Source: Gerris lacustris (Eukaryota; Arthropoda; Insecta; Hemiptera; Gerridae). From it: 64,000 nt of DNA. This document shows positions 33,663-46,027 of the stretch, piece after piece. The position numbers and the translations under genes are program-made. The stretch is taken from assembly GCA_951217055.1 (NCBI GenBank), contig OX578277.1, positions 61,288,388 through 61,352,387 on the forward strand, written 5' to 3'. Each line of letters begins with the position of its first letter. Within the stretch, counting starts at the first letter, position 1. The notes under the pieces are model-generated. The model searched no databases. It worked only from the letters and a program-made list of their open reading frames with translations, and was not told the DNA's origin.

Positions 33663-34987
33663 TCATAATAAATTTTATATTATGTAGATACTAGTATCAT
33701 TGCTGCTTAGTTAAGGATTCTACAAATTGGTTCTATTTATTAATGCCTATTTTAATTAGGGACTTTACTTTATTTTTGCTTTGGAAGTTTTGCCTTATCA
33801 TCTAAAGAGAAATATTGACCAAGCATATACAAATTGTTTTAACATTTATTGTAACACCCACAATCCTTTACCAATTTATTGTGTTACATTCATTCAGCTT
33901 GTTTGAACTGAAATGTGCATTTCTTTATGCGGAAATGCACTCGGAAAACACTCTGGTTTCCATGTCTAGCTTTTGTCTTTTGTTTTGCGTTTTTCGGGCA
34001 GAATGTACTTTTTGAAAGGGGCCAGAGGAGGGCAGGAGAGTGACTTAAAGCTTAGGCAGAGCTACGATCCATCATGACGCCAAGAGCTTCCCTACTCTAT
34101 ATTGCTTAACCTACATTCGCTATAGCTCACAGCTTTATTTATGGCAAAAAGCAGTAGCATGGACTTGACCACGACTCTTTTAGCGGTAGAACCTATGTTT
34201 AAAACAACCATCTATTTATCACATTCTACTTGCGACGCCTTTCTAAATAACCTGTCAAAGGAATAAGTCAAACATTTCTATTTTGTCTGCAATTAAAGTT
34301 ACATTTTTTTAGGATGGTAAGTATTTTAGTATATCTAAAACGATATAAAAAACTCAATGCAAAATTTTATAAACATTGGTTTACGTTGAAGTCAATGATC
34401 AAAAATGTAAGTTGACTTAAACCATTTCTCTGTGTATATTATCTATAAAGAGAGAGTATTACGATGGTGCGAAAATGTTATTTTGAGAATTTGATAGATT
34501 TACACGCTTTTTGTCTAAAACTTTCTGTCTGTAATCTGTGCAGTCGCGTTGCAGCTAGTTTACCTATTAACGAATTACTTCCTTGTGAATTGAAATAATT
34601 CATTAGAGAATCCATTATTTATACAAAATAACTTGATGAAATATTTCAAAGACAATATTTATAGTTGGGGGAAAGGTACTGGAGGTGAGGATTTTTAAGA
34701 AATGGAAGCTGAGTGTACATGTTTGCTCTTTGTTATTGAGAAGAGAAATTACTGGGAGAACTGGAACTTTATCAGGCACCTATTCTCGCCTTACCAATTG
34801 AATATTTCATACCGGGGATTCAGAAATATCAAAATTTCCACTTGCTGCATTTTTAGTTCACAGCCTACCATTTATTTTGTAAAATTTAAAGTAACTTAAA
34901 ATTTGAATTAATAAAACCTAAAATAAAGTATGTTTTTCTTCCTACTTTAGATGAATTCAAAGAGTACTAAAGTTGTCAAGTATGTGC
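33663..34987. other. Mostly unassigned, with a family C remnant
   Basis: About 34440-34560 has the start of family C (AAAGAGAGAGTATTACGATG, GATTTACACG, CTGTCTGTAATCTGTGCAG). The rest has no supported feature. Confidence 0.4.
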
Positions 34988-35230
34988 ATTCAGTAAACAC
35001 GTTTCCATAGGCATTTTATCGAATCAGTCGAGTTCGTTAACCAGCATAATCGGCACAGCCGTTTTAAGATAAAGGCCATTTAATGACGAGAAACAGACGC
35101 CTTTTAATGCACTTTTGTCGTGAAACCACTCAAGCCGACCATTCCCGATATATTAAATTGTTGAGAATTGGGTAGGGGATTTTTTCTTACAAAATATGCA
35201 ACACATGAAATATCCTCTAGAGACAGACTA
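34988..35230 (+). repeat. Interspersed repeat family A, copy 3
   Basis: Shares CGAGTTCGTTAACCAGCATA, TCGGC-CAGCC and CTTACAAAATATGCAACACA blocks with copies 1 and 2. Confidence 0.55.
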
Positions 35231-35915
35231 CAAGTCGCCTCTAGAAATGTTTTGATCTCCATGATTGTTATTGTTTACCTTTTTCTGTCATTGTATTTTC
35301 TTGACACATTACATTTATTGCGTTCTACTTTTTTACTTTAATCTCCGGTGTCGTTGCCTTATTTAATTAATAAAGTTTATGTTAGAAGCAAGACAAACTT
35401 CTACAATCCCTTAAAACCGTTTTAAGATTTGTTAAAAATTAGGGAGGGAGGGCGAATAACAAATTTTCAAATTTATGTGGGTGAAACCAGTCTGTATAGA
35501 ACATTAAATATTGTGGTTTGACAACTATTTTTATTCTTTAACTTTTGAAACTTATTTTTTATTTAAGCCTTTGATCATTAGCTTTTTCTATATTTCCAAT
35601 GAAGATTGCCTCCCCTTTTTTTTAAACTTTTTTCCCATTTGAATCTTTAAATTTGTTTTTTATGTTTATCGCTTCTGCATAAAAACACATTTTTACTTTC
35701 ATACTGCTGTTATATCTTCGATCCAGATTGAAAGTTTGACGCTGATTTATAACAGTCGAGGTAGAGAATTGATGCCGGTGTAATTTGGTGGGAATTGCTT
35801 CGGAATCAATGCTCGGCCAAGCATCTCGAGATAAAACGAAAAAGAAACATCTAATGAAGAGGTGAAGCTATTTTCTCTTTCACCTTTTGCTCTTTACTTT
35901 TCTTGTCTTGCCTAG
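35231..35915. other. AT-rich sequence, nothing recognised
   Basis: No signature; a strong polypyrimidine tract closes it at 35885-35913. Confidence 0.4.
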
Positions 35916-36029
35916 TAGCAGGGTCTGCCGGCTCCCGTGTTGCTAGAGAAAACAGATGTAAAATCGATGTTTATTCCCTAAGTATGCGAGAGGTTCTTTC
36001 CTCCTTCGCATCCCAAGATAGTAATAAAG
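35916..36029 (+). CDS. Candidate exon of unknown gene
   Basis: A very good acceptor (TTTTCTTGTCTTGCCTAG ending 35915) precedes 114 bases that are open in one frame, ending at AAAG|GTAGGA. After two leading bases it reads AGSAGSRVARENRCK, then IDVYSLSMREVLSSFAS. The YS...VLSSF piece loosely recalls the 'YS-KKL-DVL-EF' segment at the N-terminus of type I DGKs. The spacing differs by one residue, so this is only a hint. Its entry phase suits the candidate exon at 19643, but its exit phase does not match the exon at 46028, so at least one more exon would be needed. Confidence 0.25.
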
Positions 36030-37045
36030 GTAGGATCCTCCAGCCGCCCTTGAAGAGGACTCCCATGTACTACAAATCCCTCTAAATGAGGTTCGCCGTT
36101 TGCCATCATCTTCCTCTCTATTCCTTTTCTTACACAACTTACTATACTTCATTTCATACTGGATATCTTTTATTCGAATTTTCCTTTTGAGATAATAATC
36201 TTCTTACCTCTCTTGTAAATCCCTATCTTTTCAGTTAATGAAATAATGTTTATCTGGTTTAGAGATAATAACAAAATCTTATCGAGATGTTAAAAAAAAA
36301 CAAAAAAAAACCAGAGTTTATCGGGACTGTAAAGTTTGAGATGATTTAGTATTAGATTTAAAACAACTTAGGGTCTTTCATGTAGTACTATAAAATGTTT
36401 TACGAATTGGTATTAAGCTAGTTGAAAATCGACTAACTTTTATCTATCTCCTTTCAATGTGTCTTTATCTTTCATTCGTTTCTGTCTTTTACATTCCTAT
36501 CGAAATCATTATGTCCTTACAAGATGTGATCTGCTGCTTTCCATGTATATTACGATCATTAGCATTGAATATCTCCATCACCTTTTAGTATTTACTAGTA
36601 TATATATATTAAGGTTTAAGGAAGCCTAATGCCTTTTTTGGCGACTTGAATCGAGTTATTTACTTAAAGTTTAGGTTAGGATAGAAGTTTCACCCGTTTA
36701 AATAATTAAATTTTAGATTTTCTTATTTCTATCTAGTGTATTAAGTTCGCTATTATGGTATTCTACATTCCCGAAACAAGCTTTAGATCTATTTTATAGA
36801 TACCTTTTACTAATAATCTCTTAAAATTTATTTTATTTCTTATACACTAATATTTTTTTCATAGACGTGTTCTTTATTTATGACTATTTTATTAATAACT
36901 TTTTATAGTTTAATTTTAACAGCCAAGTAACAATAATAGGCTAGTGCTAGAAACTACTCAAAATCAGGTCTCTATTAAGACATTGGTCTCTATATCTTGC
37001 TCAATAAATCTCCTAGTCTACTGCTTCCTTTTATCAAAATTAAGG
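36030..37045. other. AT-rich sequence, nothing recognised
   Basis: No supported feature. Confidence 0.4.
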
Positions 37046-37440
37046 GTATATGTAAATTGCGATTTTTTAGGGGGTATATGTAAATTACATTTTTTTTATT
37101 AGAAATAAAAAAGAATGTTTTACGAAGTAAGAAAAACAGTGTAAATAGCACCACTACTTCTCAATACATGGTAGGTCAAACTATGTAAATTGCACCATTT
37201 CCTTTCAACCTCTTTTCAATAGTTCCATCGTATAATGTACATTGGGACAAAGGAATATCACACTTCTGTAACCAAAAGTGACAAAATCCATTAGTCCAAT
37301 CATTAAGCTAGACAAAGGGACAATTAGTGGTGCAATTTACATAGTTTGACTTACTTCATTTTAAATTGGAGTGGTGTAATTTACCTAGTTTGATCTACTT
37401 CGTTTTTAAGCAGGAGTGGTGCAATTTACAGTTCCCCAAA
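37046..37440. repeat. Repeat block with inverted ATGTAAATTGCACC motifs
   Basis: GTCAAACTATGTAAATTGCA near 37173 is inverted at about 37330-37352, and GTGGTG-AATTTAC-TAGTTTGA recurs near 37370-37400 and 37410. MITE-like, about 400 bp. Confidence 0.5.
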
Positions 37441-37964
37441 ATTAAATGTATATTTGACCAATACCGTGGCCATTTATCATATTTAGACATATGAGTATAT
37501 TATTTTAATTTGCCAAAATAATTTCTCATTTAATTCACTAGCCTAATGTTTCTTACAACCGCACCCCTCGTATATTTGTGTTTCATAGAACCCTAGTAGA
37601 TCCAAATAATTTGTTATCTCTCAATTGTCTTGGATTATTTCCAAGATTATATGATATTATGCATTAGACTTTTCTTTTTGAGCATGTTTTGTCAGTATTA
37701 ATAAACAACCCTATAATTTTAACTATAACTGTTTAACTCAAAATTGGAAACTTTTATAGCTGTAACATCTAACCTTAGTTTTAGGGAAAGTAAATGTCAA
37801 TTTTTAATTATAAGTTCTGCTTTTAATGATGGGCTACTTTTACGCATTATTAAAAAATCCCGTGAAGTACTTACCAGCAAGATACTAAAAGGGTTTCTTC
37901 GGTCATAAAACTTCATAAATAGAACAATATTTTTATTTTTATTTTTTTTAAAACTAAAATATGT
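37441..37964. other. AT-rich sequence, nothing recognised
   Basis: No supported feature. Confidence 0.4.
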
Positions 37965-38832
37965 TAGTCCAGTCAAATTAGGTTTTCATCTTGCATTAAA
38001 TCATGTAGTTCCAATTTTTTCAGGAATGTGTAGGGGGTGGTCCCCTGAACAACGCCTAATAAAGTCCCATCGATTTCAGGCGCCGCGGGACGGGGGAGGG
38101 GGGGCAATAGGTCACATTTTTCAGTTTTTGGCGTTTATCTTGAAAACGGTACGTCACACAGAAAATAATAATCTATTCAAAATTAAAGCTGATAAAATTA
38201 TCTTTCAAATCATATATATCTTGTTTCAACCTAAGTGTTACCGTTTTTGAGATATGAGCCGTTGAATATTAAAAAATGAAAAAAAAGGGCAGTGGTTCAG
38301 GAATCTCGTCAATCTTTCTCTTCTAACTCTTTTCCCTTCGAGTTTAACGAAAACTCGGGGGAAATAAAGTTGTAGAGCGAAAAATGTCCTTAAAAAATGA
38401 ATGTAGTTATGCTAATTTATCTTCATCCCGTAAATAGTTAGAGCGTTTTGAAGTTTAGGGACGCTTTTCAACATTTTACTAGTAAAATGCTTCTTGTGAC
38501 TCAAGTTTTGTTTCCAAGGTTTGTAACTCTCTTGATCACTTTGTATGCTGTTTAATTGGATAAGTATAGTAATTATAACCCGTATTAATAATGAATTATG
38601 TATACATGTACCAAAATCTATATCTCGTAATATATAGAAGGACACTTGTATTAGAGAGGAGGAAGTAATAAATCAATTTTAGATGTATAAAAGTTGTTCA
38701 TAAAATCAAAAATTGGGTATCAAAAATAGATTCAAATAACAATACTAACATTGAATATATGTATACAATTCATTTCATCAACTGCTCTTTCACTTGTTAA
38801 AAGCTGTCAATATGATACTTCAATCAAATTGC

Positions 38833-39723
38833 TCAGTCTTCTTGGATCGGAACACTGTTTGTACACGAGCCTTGACAGTTGCTGCACACCAGGGAACAGT
38901 TGGTCCTGGCTCTCCGACAACCACACATCGTTCCGCAGCCAGTGGTACAGCTGCAGAAGAGTGTGTTGAGGACAATGTCTGGTGCCAAAGGGGGTTTTGT
39001 CTTGATAGGAGTAAGGTGTCCACATCTTTTCTCGTCCAGCACCAACTTTCATGTAGGATGGATTCGTTCCCCAACCATTGCTGCACCTCCAGAAACACTC
39101 TGTATGAATGTTGCATTGCAGCATCTGTTGTGGGCGGCAAAGCGCGAAGGTTGGCTTTCATTATTGCAGTGGATTTCACGAATCACGAAGCATATGTATC
39201 AGTGAACAAAATAGAATAAAATAGATTAGAATTGTAGCTAGTTGTATTTAATAATTATTGAATACTAATTATTGTATTATTAATAATATAACGATAACGT
39301 ATTAGTAAATATTAATTAGTTAAATGAATTATTAAATTTACTTAATGGGGTCAGTAGGGTCTAAGAAAAATTAAAGGTACCTGTACTGATTGTGAATATA
39401 CTTATTTAACGGGGCCTGGAACATGAGCAGGAACATTCATTCCCCAGCTTCAGCAATGTCTCCTGGTGAAGATTTAGGGTCATAAAACAATTTTGCGATG
39501 TTTGCTGTTTCATTGGCATACCGCTTGAAACATTATACTATGGCCTGGTGTACCGTTTTCTGCACTCCACATGGTCGACACCACCTTTCAATCTTCGGAA
39601 CGAATCATGTCTTTTATCTCTTCGTGTAAGATTAGCACTTAATAACGTTTTCATCCCTTTATCACTCTCTTGACTTGCACCTTCTTCAGCTGTTTCATCA
39701 CAAATTAAGCACTTTTCACTCAT
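38833..39723 (-). pseudogene. Broken gene with N-terminal zinc-binding and C-terminal CXC-like domains
   Basis: The minus strand starts with MSEKCLICDETAEEG (39723) and a C-x2-C ... H-V-E-C-R-K-R-Y-T pattern, ending at a stop near 39538. About 360 bp later comes ALPPTTDAAMQHSYRVFLEV, then QQWLGNES. A +/-1 shift near 39040 leads into LTPIKTKPPLAPDI and a run of cysteines, CSCTTGCGTMCGCRRARTNC then SLVCSNCQGSCTN, ending 38833. I recognise 'LPPT-DA...H--RV---VQ-WLGN' plus the C-x-C...C-x-C-R block as the C-terminus of a large uncharacterised protein family common in invertebrate repeats; the cysteine pattern resembles CXC/tesmin domains. The middle of the protein is missing here. Confidence 0.6.
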
Positions 39724-40062
39724 GTTGAACGACCTATTATTGTAATAAAAATGTTGTATATGATCATAACTTGGCGCAAACGCTTGAGAGACTGTTTACA
39801 TAGAGTTACAGACGTTGGAAACAAAACTTGAGTCACAAGCAGAATTTTACTAGTAAAATGTTGAAAAGTGCCCTTAAACTTCAAAACGCTCTAGCTATTT
39901 ACGGGGTAAAGATATATTTGCATAACTTCATTCATTTTTTAAGGAAATTTTTCGCTCTACAACTTTATTTCCCACAAGTTATCGTTAAAATCGAAGGGGA
40001 AAGAGTTAGAAGAGAAAGATTGACGAGATACCTGAACCACTGCCCCTTTTTATTCATTTTTA

Positions 40063-40654
40063 CTTTCTCATGTAAAGAGAAAGTATTGTGATGGCGCGAA
40101 AATTCGATTTTAATGGATTTACACGTTTTGAGGTCCCCTGAGTCCAAAAAAGTGGTTTTTTAAAAAATGTCTGTTCGTCGTCTGTCGTCTGTGCAGACGC
40201 TTGGAGCCTAAACTACTGGGCCAATTTTGACGAAATTTGGCATACATGTTCAGAAAAGTCATACCCCGATGCGAAATCGAGAAATGAATTTTAGCTCTAA
40301 ATTTGGGGGCGCTACCCCCCAAAAACTCTGAAAAAACATGAAAAAAAATTATTTCTCGAAAACGGTTCCGACGATTTTGATGAAAAAATTCTAAAATGTA
40401 GTCCATTTAAATACGAATCTAACTATATAAGCCGTTTTCCCGGGAAATATCTAGTTCCTGAGAAAATAGCTCAAAACGCGGACGGAGGGAGCCCGGGTTC
40501 GATTCCCCGCCCAGGAGAAGTTATTTTAATGATACATTTCGATGAAATGTTCAATAATAATTAAATGTACATACGAAAGCTAATAAATGGAAAACACTGG
40601 GCTATGTAATTATGAACTCGTATAAGAGAAAGTTTGTCTGAGTTGTCTAGGACC
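40063..40654 (+). repeat. Family C repeat, complete copy 2
   Basis: It splits the right arm of the 3-kb element, which fixes both ends. The arm sequence ATTTTT(T)A is present on both sides as a likely target duplication of about 8-9 bp. Ends are ACTTTCTC-like in inverted orientation. Near the 3' end GGTTCGATTCC (40496-40506) is a perfect tRNA B-box, preceded by TAGCTCAAAACGCGG, so a tRNA-like module is embedded. No ORF. Confidence 0.8.
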
Positions 40655-40978
40655 GATTTTTTAATATTCAACGGCTCATATCTCAAAAACGGTAAGACTT
40701 AGGTTGAAACAAGATGTATATGATTTGAAAGATAATTTTATCAGCTTTAATTTTGAATAGATTATTATATTTTGTGCGACGTACCGTTTTCAAGATAAAC
40801 GCCGAAAACTGAAAAATGTTACCTTTTGCCCCCCCTCCCCCCTCCCGCGGCGCCTGAAATCGATGGGACTTTATTAGGCGTTATTCAGGGGACCACCCCC
40901 TACACATTCCTGAAAAAATTGGAACTACATGATTTAATGCAAGATTCGCCGCCATTTTGAGCTAATTTGACTGGACTA

Positions 40979-42040
40979 TGTATAAAAAGTTGCAATTTTA
41001 AAAAGCATGGTGTGCATTTATTATCCTTTAGTATCTTAGGTATGCATTTATTTGGTTCTTTTAGGGGTAAAATGGCGGCCATTTTGAAAACGCAATATAT
41101 ATTTGTGAACCAAATTTGAATAACTTTTAAATGATACCCAACTTCAAATTTAAGAAAAATCAAAATGTTGTGTCTCCACAGTTACGGCCCCCTAAACTTT
41201 CAAAAAATTTACTTTTTTATATCAACTCCCGGAAATATCATTGGACCACAGAGATGTATGTTTTTGTATTTTTGCCTTATTTTTAGGACCTGTCCTAATG
41301 GGGTAGCGCAGACATTTTTTTTAGTGGTTTGTTTTAATTTTTTAGGGGGTAAAATGGCCGCCATACATATATATTTGTAATTCAAATTTTAATACCTTTA
41401 AAATGATACCCAATTTAAAAATTACAAAATATATAAAATATTATGGTCAAATCGCAATTGAATGATTGAAAATTTGAGCGTTTATGTCTGAAATAGTTTT
41501 TCTGTTGTAGTTTTCTGTTCTGTTGTGTAAGGGTTTCTAGGATGACCTCGAAACCCTTAAAAGGGGTTTGTAGGGTTTTTGATATTATTAGGTTTGTTCC
41601 CATAAGCAATTCGAGAATGTTCTAGACCTAGACCCTTAGATTACAGTTTTAGTGTAAATCAATCTTAATATATACCTTGTAATTCTCCGTTCGAGAAGTA
41701 CATTGCATCATCCGGGTGGCGATGGTCCACAACTATTACAAATGGTGTAGGTCTAGCTCTGGATAATATAATTATTTTATATTATTTCTTTATCTTCGTT
41801 GTTTCAAACCACGGGATGTAAAATTTCCAGAATTTATTTTCAGTGTCATAAAGTGAAATGCTAAATCTTAACAGATTTAACATAGAGTGTGGTTCCATTT
41901 CCGAAGAAGACTATCACTTCCTTTTTCTTTTCTTCTTAAGTTTTTGCCATTGTCGCTAAATGTAATAAACCAATACTTAGGGAAGAGTTTTTAAACATGA
42001 GAAACAACTTTTTAAACATGAAATAAACCAATAACAGTAT
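40979..42040. other. Repeat-rich non-coding stretch
   Basis: A block AGGGG-TAAAATGGC-GCCAT then AAATGATACCCAA at 41065-41150 recurs at 41340-41420, so part of it is an internal direct duplication. Nothing else assigned. Confidence 0.5.
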
Positions 42041-42360
42041 AGGAGGACACTTTTAGAACTGTCCGGTCCGGATCGATTGCACTGTCAAAATTGCTGCTGT
42101 TTCAACACGCTTCTCGGACAGTTCTGAAACTTGTAGTTCCGTGTTCCAACAAAAAGTGGAACGATGGAAAACAGTCCTACATCCATGAAAACAGTTGTCG
42201 TATTATTTTGGGATAATAATTGTTTCTTATTGCGACTTAAGAGTCCTATAAAAATAATCATTTTGGGTTCAATCGGTATCTTTTAACTATTATGGTATAT
42301 ATTCATAGAAAATTTACCAATATTTGTGTTCCTCTCCATTGGTTATCATAAAAAGTATAT
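42041..42360 (+). repeat. Partial relative of the 20.0-kb TIR element
   Basis: Shared blocks: ACACGCTTCTCGGAC, GTTCTGAAACTT-TAGTTCCGTGTTCCAAC, GAAAACAGTT, and GCGACTT-GAGTCCT-TA. Confidence 0.55.
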
Positions 42361-42439
42361 TCTGGAAATGAACAGAAGAAAAAGTTTTTGATTATTAAAA
42401 AACATTCTAAAATCACCAAAGACCTACATTTTAATCCTG

Positions 42440-42552
42440 TCCTTTGCTTGAACTGTCTTCAGACGCTAGTGGTGTTGGTATTGGAGCTGTGTTATTTCAC
42501 TGTCTACCGAATGGTTATCTGCTCCCATCGGCTAAGCATCCAAATCTTTGAA
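42440..42552 (+). pseudogene. Gypsy-type RNase H fragment
   Basis: One frame reads SDASGVGIGAVLFHCLPNGY, the typical start of the Gypsy RNase H domain (T/S-D-A-S-x-x-G-I/V-G-A-V-L). It stops at a TGA near 42550; no neighbouring RT or integrase is visible. Only a short relic remains. Confidence 0.5.
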
Positions 42553-42689
42553 GCACTTAAAAAAAAAAACATGTGGCAATCGACAAAGAAGGACTAGCAA
42601 TAATATTTGGATAAAATACATTTTAGCAATACTTTTACTAATATATTGACATGTTGGTCGATCTTGTTACATTATTACAACTACACTGT

Positions 42690-43267
42690 AAAATAGACTG
42701 CCAATTTGTGTGGCACATTGCTTCCTCGCATCTTACCATGTACTTTATTGTTATATTAACATTAACATTATTGTTATTTATTGTGTAAAAACTATTAATA
42801 GTTTTAGCTTTGGCGATCTTTAACACTTCATAGCGGTGTCGCTGTTGTTTTTACTAAAAAATTGTATCTGAAAAATGTTTGTCTCATTGAATAGATGAAG
42901 TTTGATTTTTTCCCCGACCTAAAATTCCAATTTGAAATTTGAAGTTCACGTTTAGGCGAGCGTTGCGCTTGAACGCTTGGACGGATATTTTTGTCCAACG
43001 AACTCGTCCTGGGCATTGGTAAAATGAACATGTCTACCAAATTTCATCAAAATCGGTTGACATTTACTCAAGTTATCGTCACACTTTTTCAGAATTCGCG
43101 GACACACAGACTGACAGACAGACAGAGAGACAGACACGAGACCAAATGTTCCCTGATGTCTGAAACGGATTTCTGTCTTGGAATTTTTAAAATCGGAGAC
43201 ATAAAAGTTTTTCGTTCTCAAAAGTGAACACAATGCTTTCGTTACTTTTGGTAAGCTCGGAAGCAAT
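42690..43267 (+). repeat. Interspersed repeat family B, long copy 2
   Basis: Collinear with 25375-25965. A third piece, inverted, lies at about 45285-45345 (CGAGGAAGCTATGCACCACA then TTGGTAGACTATTT). Confidence 0.8.
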
Positions 43268-46027
43268 ATAGACCAGGATCTAAAAATGGTCCAGAATACC
43301 ATCTATCCACTGATAAAAATAAAAAAGTTAGGGTCAGTGAAGAATTCTCATGTACTAAATTTGCAGAATTAGCCATCACCAAACAGTTATTATCATAAGA
43401 TTGTTCGGTTAAGATAGGATAATACATAAATAATAAAGTACACTGAACAGGGCTGGCCAGGAAAAGAAGAAATGGACTCTCTAAAAGAACGAACTCTCTC
43501 GCGAACACGGCTAATTATTATGGCACAGTTGGATTATAATTCCAGCAAGGTTTGGCTATTACCATTAAAAACTACATTACTACATGAGGGATGTCCAGGG
43601 AGCAACGCCATGGAGTTTTAAGTGGCCGGGTCTCAATAGGTAAATAGAAGAGCTTGTGAAAAGTCGTTCTGCCTGATAGACACTTTCTTTCTTCTGATAA
43701 GTCTGCAGAATTCGGACTGTGCTACTTCCGAGAGAGCTCGAGCATAACTTATGCTTGGCCGCCGCGCCGGCTCAGAACCAGGTTAGAACTTTTAAAGCCT
43801 TGCTTCCAAGACGGGATTAATAACATTTTTAAACAGAAACAAAAGCAATAGAGAAAACTTTTCAAGAAGGGAAAATTGTTTAGGTGCTTCAAGGTGAAAA
43901 TAAATGGAAAAAAGGAGTAATCCACAAAAAGAACGGAAGTTAAAATTTAAGAATTATCAGGCGGTAGCATATATGCAGATTACTTATGTAAGTGGTCTGC
44001 ATGCTTCAGCAGAGCTCAAAGAGGAGGGTGGAGGGAATGTAGGGTAGGAATATATGTTTATTTGTTTTTTGTTGTAGGGTATTTAATTTTTTTTTATTAT
44101 GTTTTTTTTTTTTTTTTTTTTTTTTTTCTTTTCCTTAATAATAAAATATTAATCCTTAATTAATTTTATATTATAGTCAAAATTAAAGACGATAAAATGA
44201 AAATGAATCATAATTATAAAGGCTTTTCATAGTCTAATTCTTTTTGTGGAGTCCGTTTTGAATGTAATATTTCTTTCTTTTGATCTCGGAGGATTCTTTT
44301 GGAGTATAGAAGAACATCATAAGATCAATGTGTTTCCGAAACAACCTATAACGTTTGAACCTCGTCCTTGAATTTTGATGGCCCTTTAATCAAATTCGTC
44401 GCCTGGTATTATTTTGCAACTTTGACTTAGTCAACTTGCGGAACATTAAAACACTTTTCATGTTCTCCTCTAGTCTTCGATTTGCTTCAAGCACTACTTT
44501 GTATTTATTGGTATGAATACATTCCATGACTGTTTTTAATGTTATAGTAAGAGTTTTTTTTGTCCTAACATCCTTTGTAGATTCAACACTTAATAAAGAT
44601 TATTAATTCAAAAAAACCTTTAGATCTACCGTTCAAAATTCAATGAAAAAGTAATGAAGTCTCCACTGCAGCTTTGAGATTTGCAAAGAGCAAAATAAAC
44701 AAGCTGTAAATTATGATTTGTAAAGCGTTTGAGTAATAATATTGTCGCTTCTTTCTTCTTCCGTTTTATTAAGTCGTGTTTTGTATTATAACAAAGTAGA
44801 ACCAAAATGTTTAAAGAATGTTCCTCTCTGGAGACGCATATTTAAGCAAAGGGTGAACCTTAAGAGTCAAAGGTAGAAGCAGAAGAATGTGCTTTAAAAG
44901 GTCGTCTTGAAACGGAGTGAGATAGTATGGCAGTAAGCCAAGCTTTGTTCATAATTTTGTAACAGCATAGTTTTGGCATACTGAGACTAGGGTTAGAAAA
45001 ATGTTTTAGAGAGCACGTTTACACTCTTTGTTCAGAAAATATCTTAAGTGTTTGGCCCCATCATTAAATTCTTGCGTAGGAGGAAAATTTGAAGTGTTTT
45101 AAAATAATATGTTACATATTTATTATTTTTTCTTCTCATAGGAGTAAAGAGCCCCGGAAATTACAATGTTATAACTTCTAAAAGGTTAATTTGCTATAAT
45201 TTTATTTTACCTTTATGGTCTGATTACGCATTGAAGGAATTAAAAACTTTATTTTTGCGATATTTTGTACCTATTAGTAAACGAGATAGGACGCGAGGAA
45301 GCTATGCACCACACTAATTGGTAGACTATTTATTCATATTATGTTACAAAATTAATTTAGGTGGTACATGTATTGAATACAAAAAATATTCATAAAAAGT
45401 AATAATATTGAGACAGACTAATTTTGTGCTTGCAAATTATGAGACTAAATTATCATTTTTTATAACTCATGAGAATGATAAAATAATTAAACCAATTTAA
45501 ATGTGGTTTATTATATTTTGCATTTTGTATTTATATTCTATTAATATACCGAGGGTTAATTTTAAATTTTTATGACCTGGTCATTAATTTTTTTTACGAG
45601 TTACCTAAATCCATTTTTATATGCCCAGAATTTTCCAATATTTTAGAAGTTTGATTTAATCGAAGCTACTTCTTTTTCTAAACACACTTCATCATTGATC
45701 TTAATATCTCAACAAGAAGAAAAATGAGGAATGAGGAACCGATAACCAACTAAAATGGTCGAATTCAATCTGTATTAAATATTATTAATGTTTCTTTATA
45801 CAGACCAAGTTTGCTCTTCAAACTTCCTGACTCTGAATTGGCATGTTCCTTCCTCAATATCTCTATAGAAACAACTTATTCGGTATCACCTTAAAACCTT
45901 TTTTCTGGGCTCAAACATTAACCTGCTTTTCCACATATGAAATTAATAGAACTTTTTTTTTTTTTTACCTATTATTGCATAATAATATTAGATTTTATTA
46001 TTACTTCTTTACAACTTTTCTGTGCAG
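43268..46027. other. Non-coding sequence before the first firm DGK exon
   Basis: It holds a T run (44101-44127) and the inverted family B fragment at 45285-45345. Nothing else recognised. It must be intron if the DGK N-terminal exons lie upstream. Confidence 0.45.

Larger units (their letters stand above)
37965..40978. mobile_element. 3-kb element with about 570-bp inverted arms
   Basis: Left arm 37965-38531 returns inverted at 39800-40978. The right arm is split by a family C repeat (40063-40654). Matching blocks include TAGTCCAGTCAAATTA at the ends, ATCATGTAGTTCCAATTTTT, GGGGGTGGTCCCCTGAA, CGCCTAATAAAGTCCCATCG, and TTTTACTAGTAAAATG near the inner edge. The centre (38532-39799) holds a broken minus-strand gene with a cysteine-rich domain. 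Long-arm DNA transposons have this build; the superfamily and the target duplication could not be determined. Confidence 0.8.

Noticed and set aside
34306..34322. Micro-exon between TTTTTTTAG and GTAAGT
   Set aside because: Only four bases long and supported by nothing else.
38794..39219. 141-codon and 108-codon plus-strand frames
   Set aside because: They lie antisense to the cysteine-rich minus-strand relic, whose motifs are recognisable.
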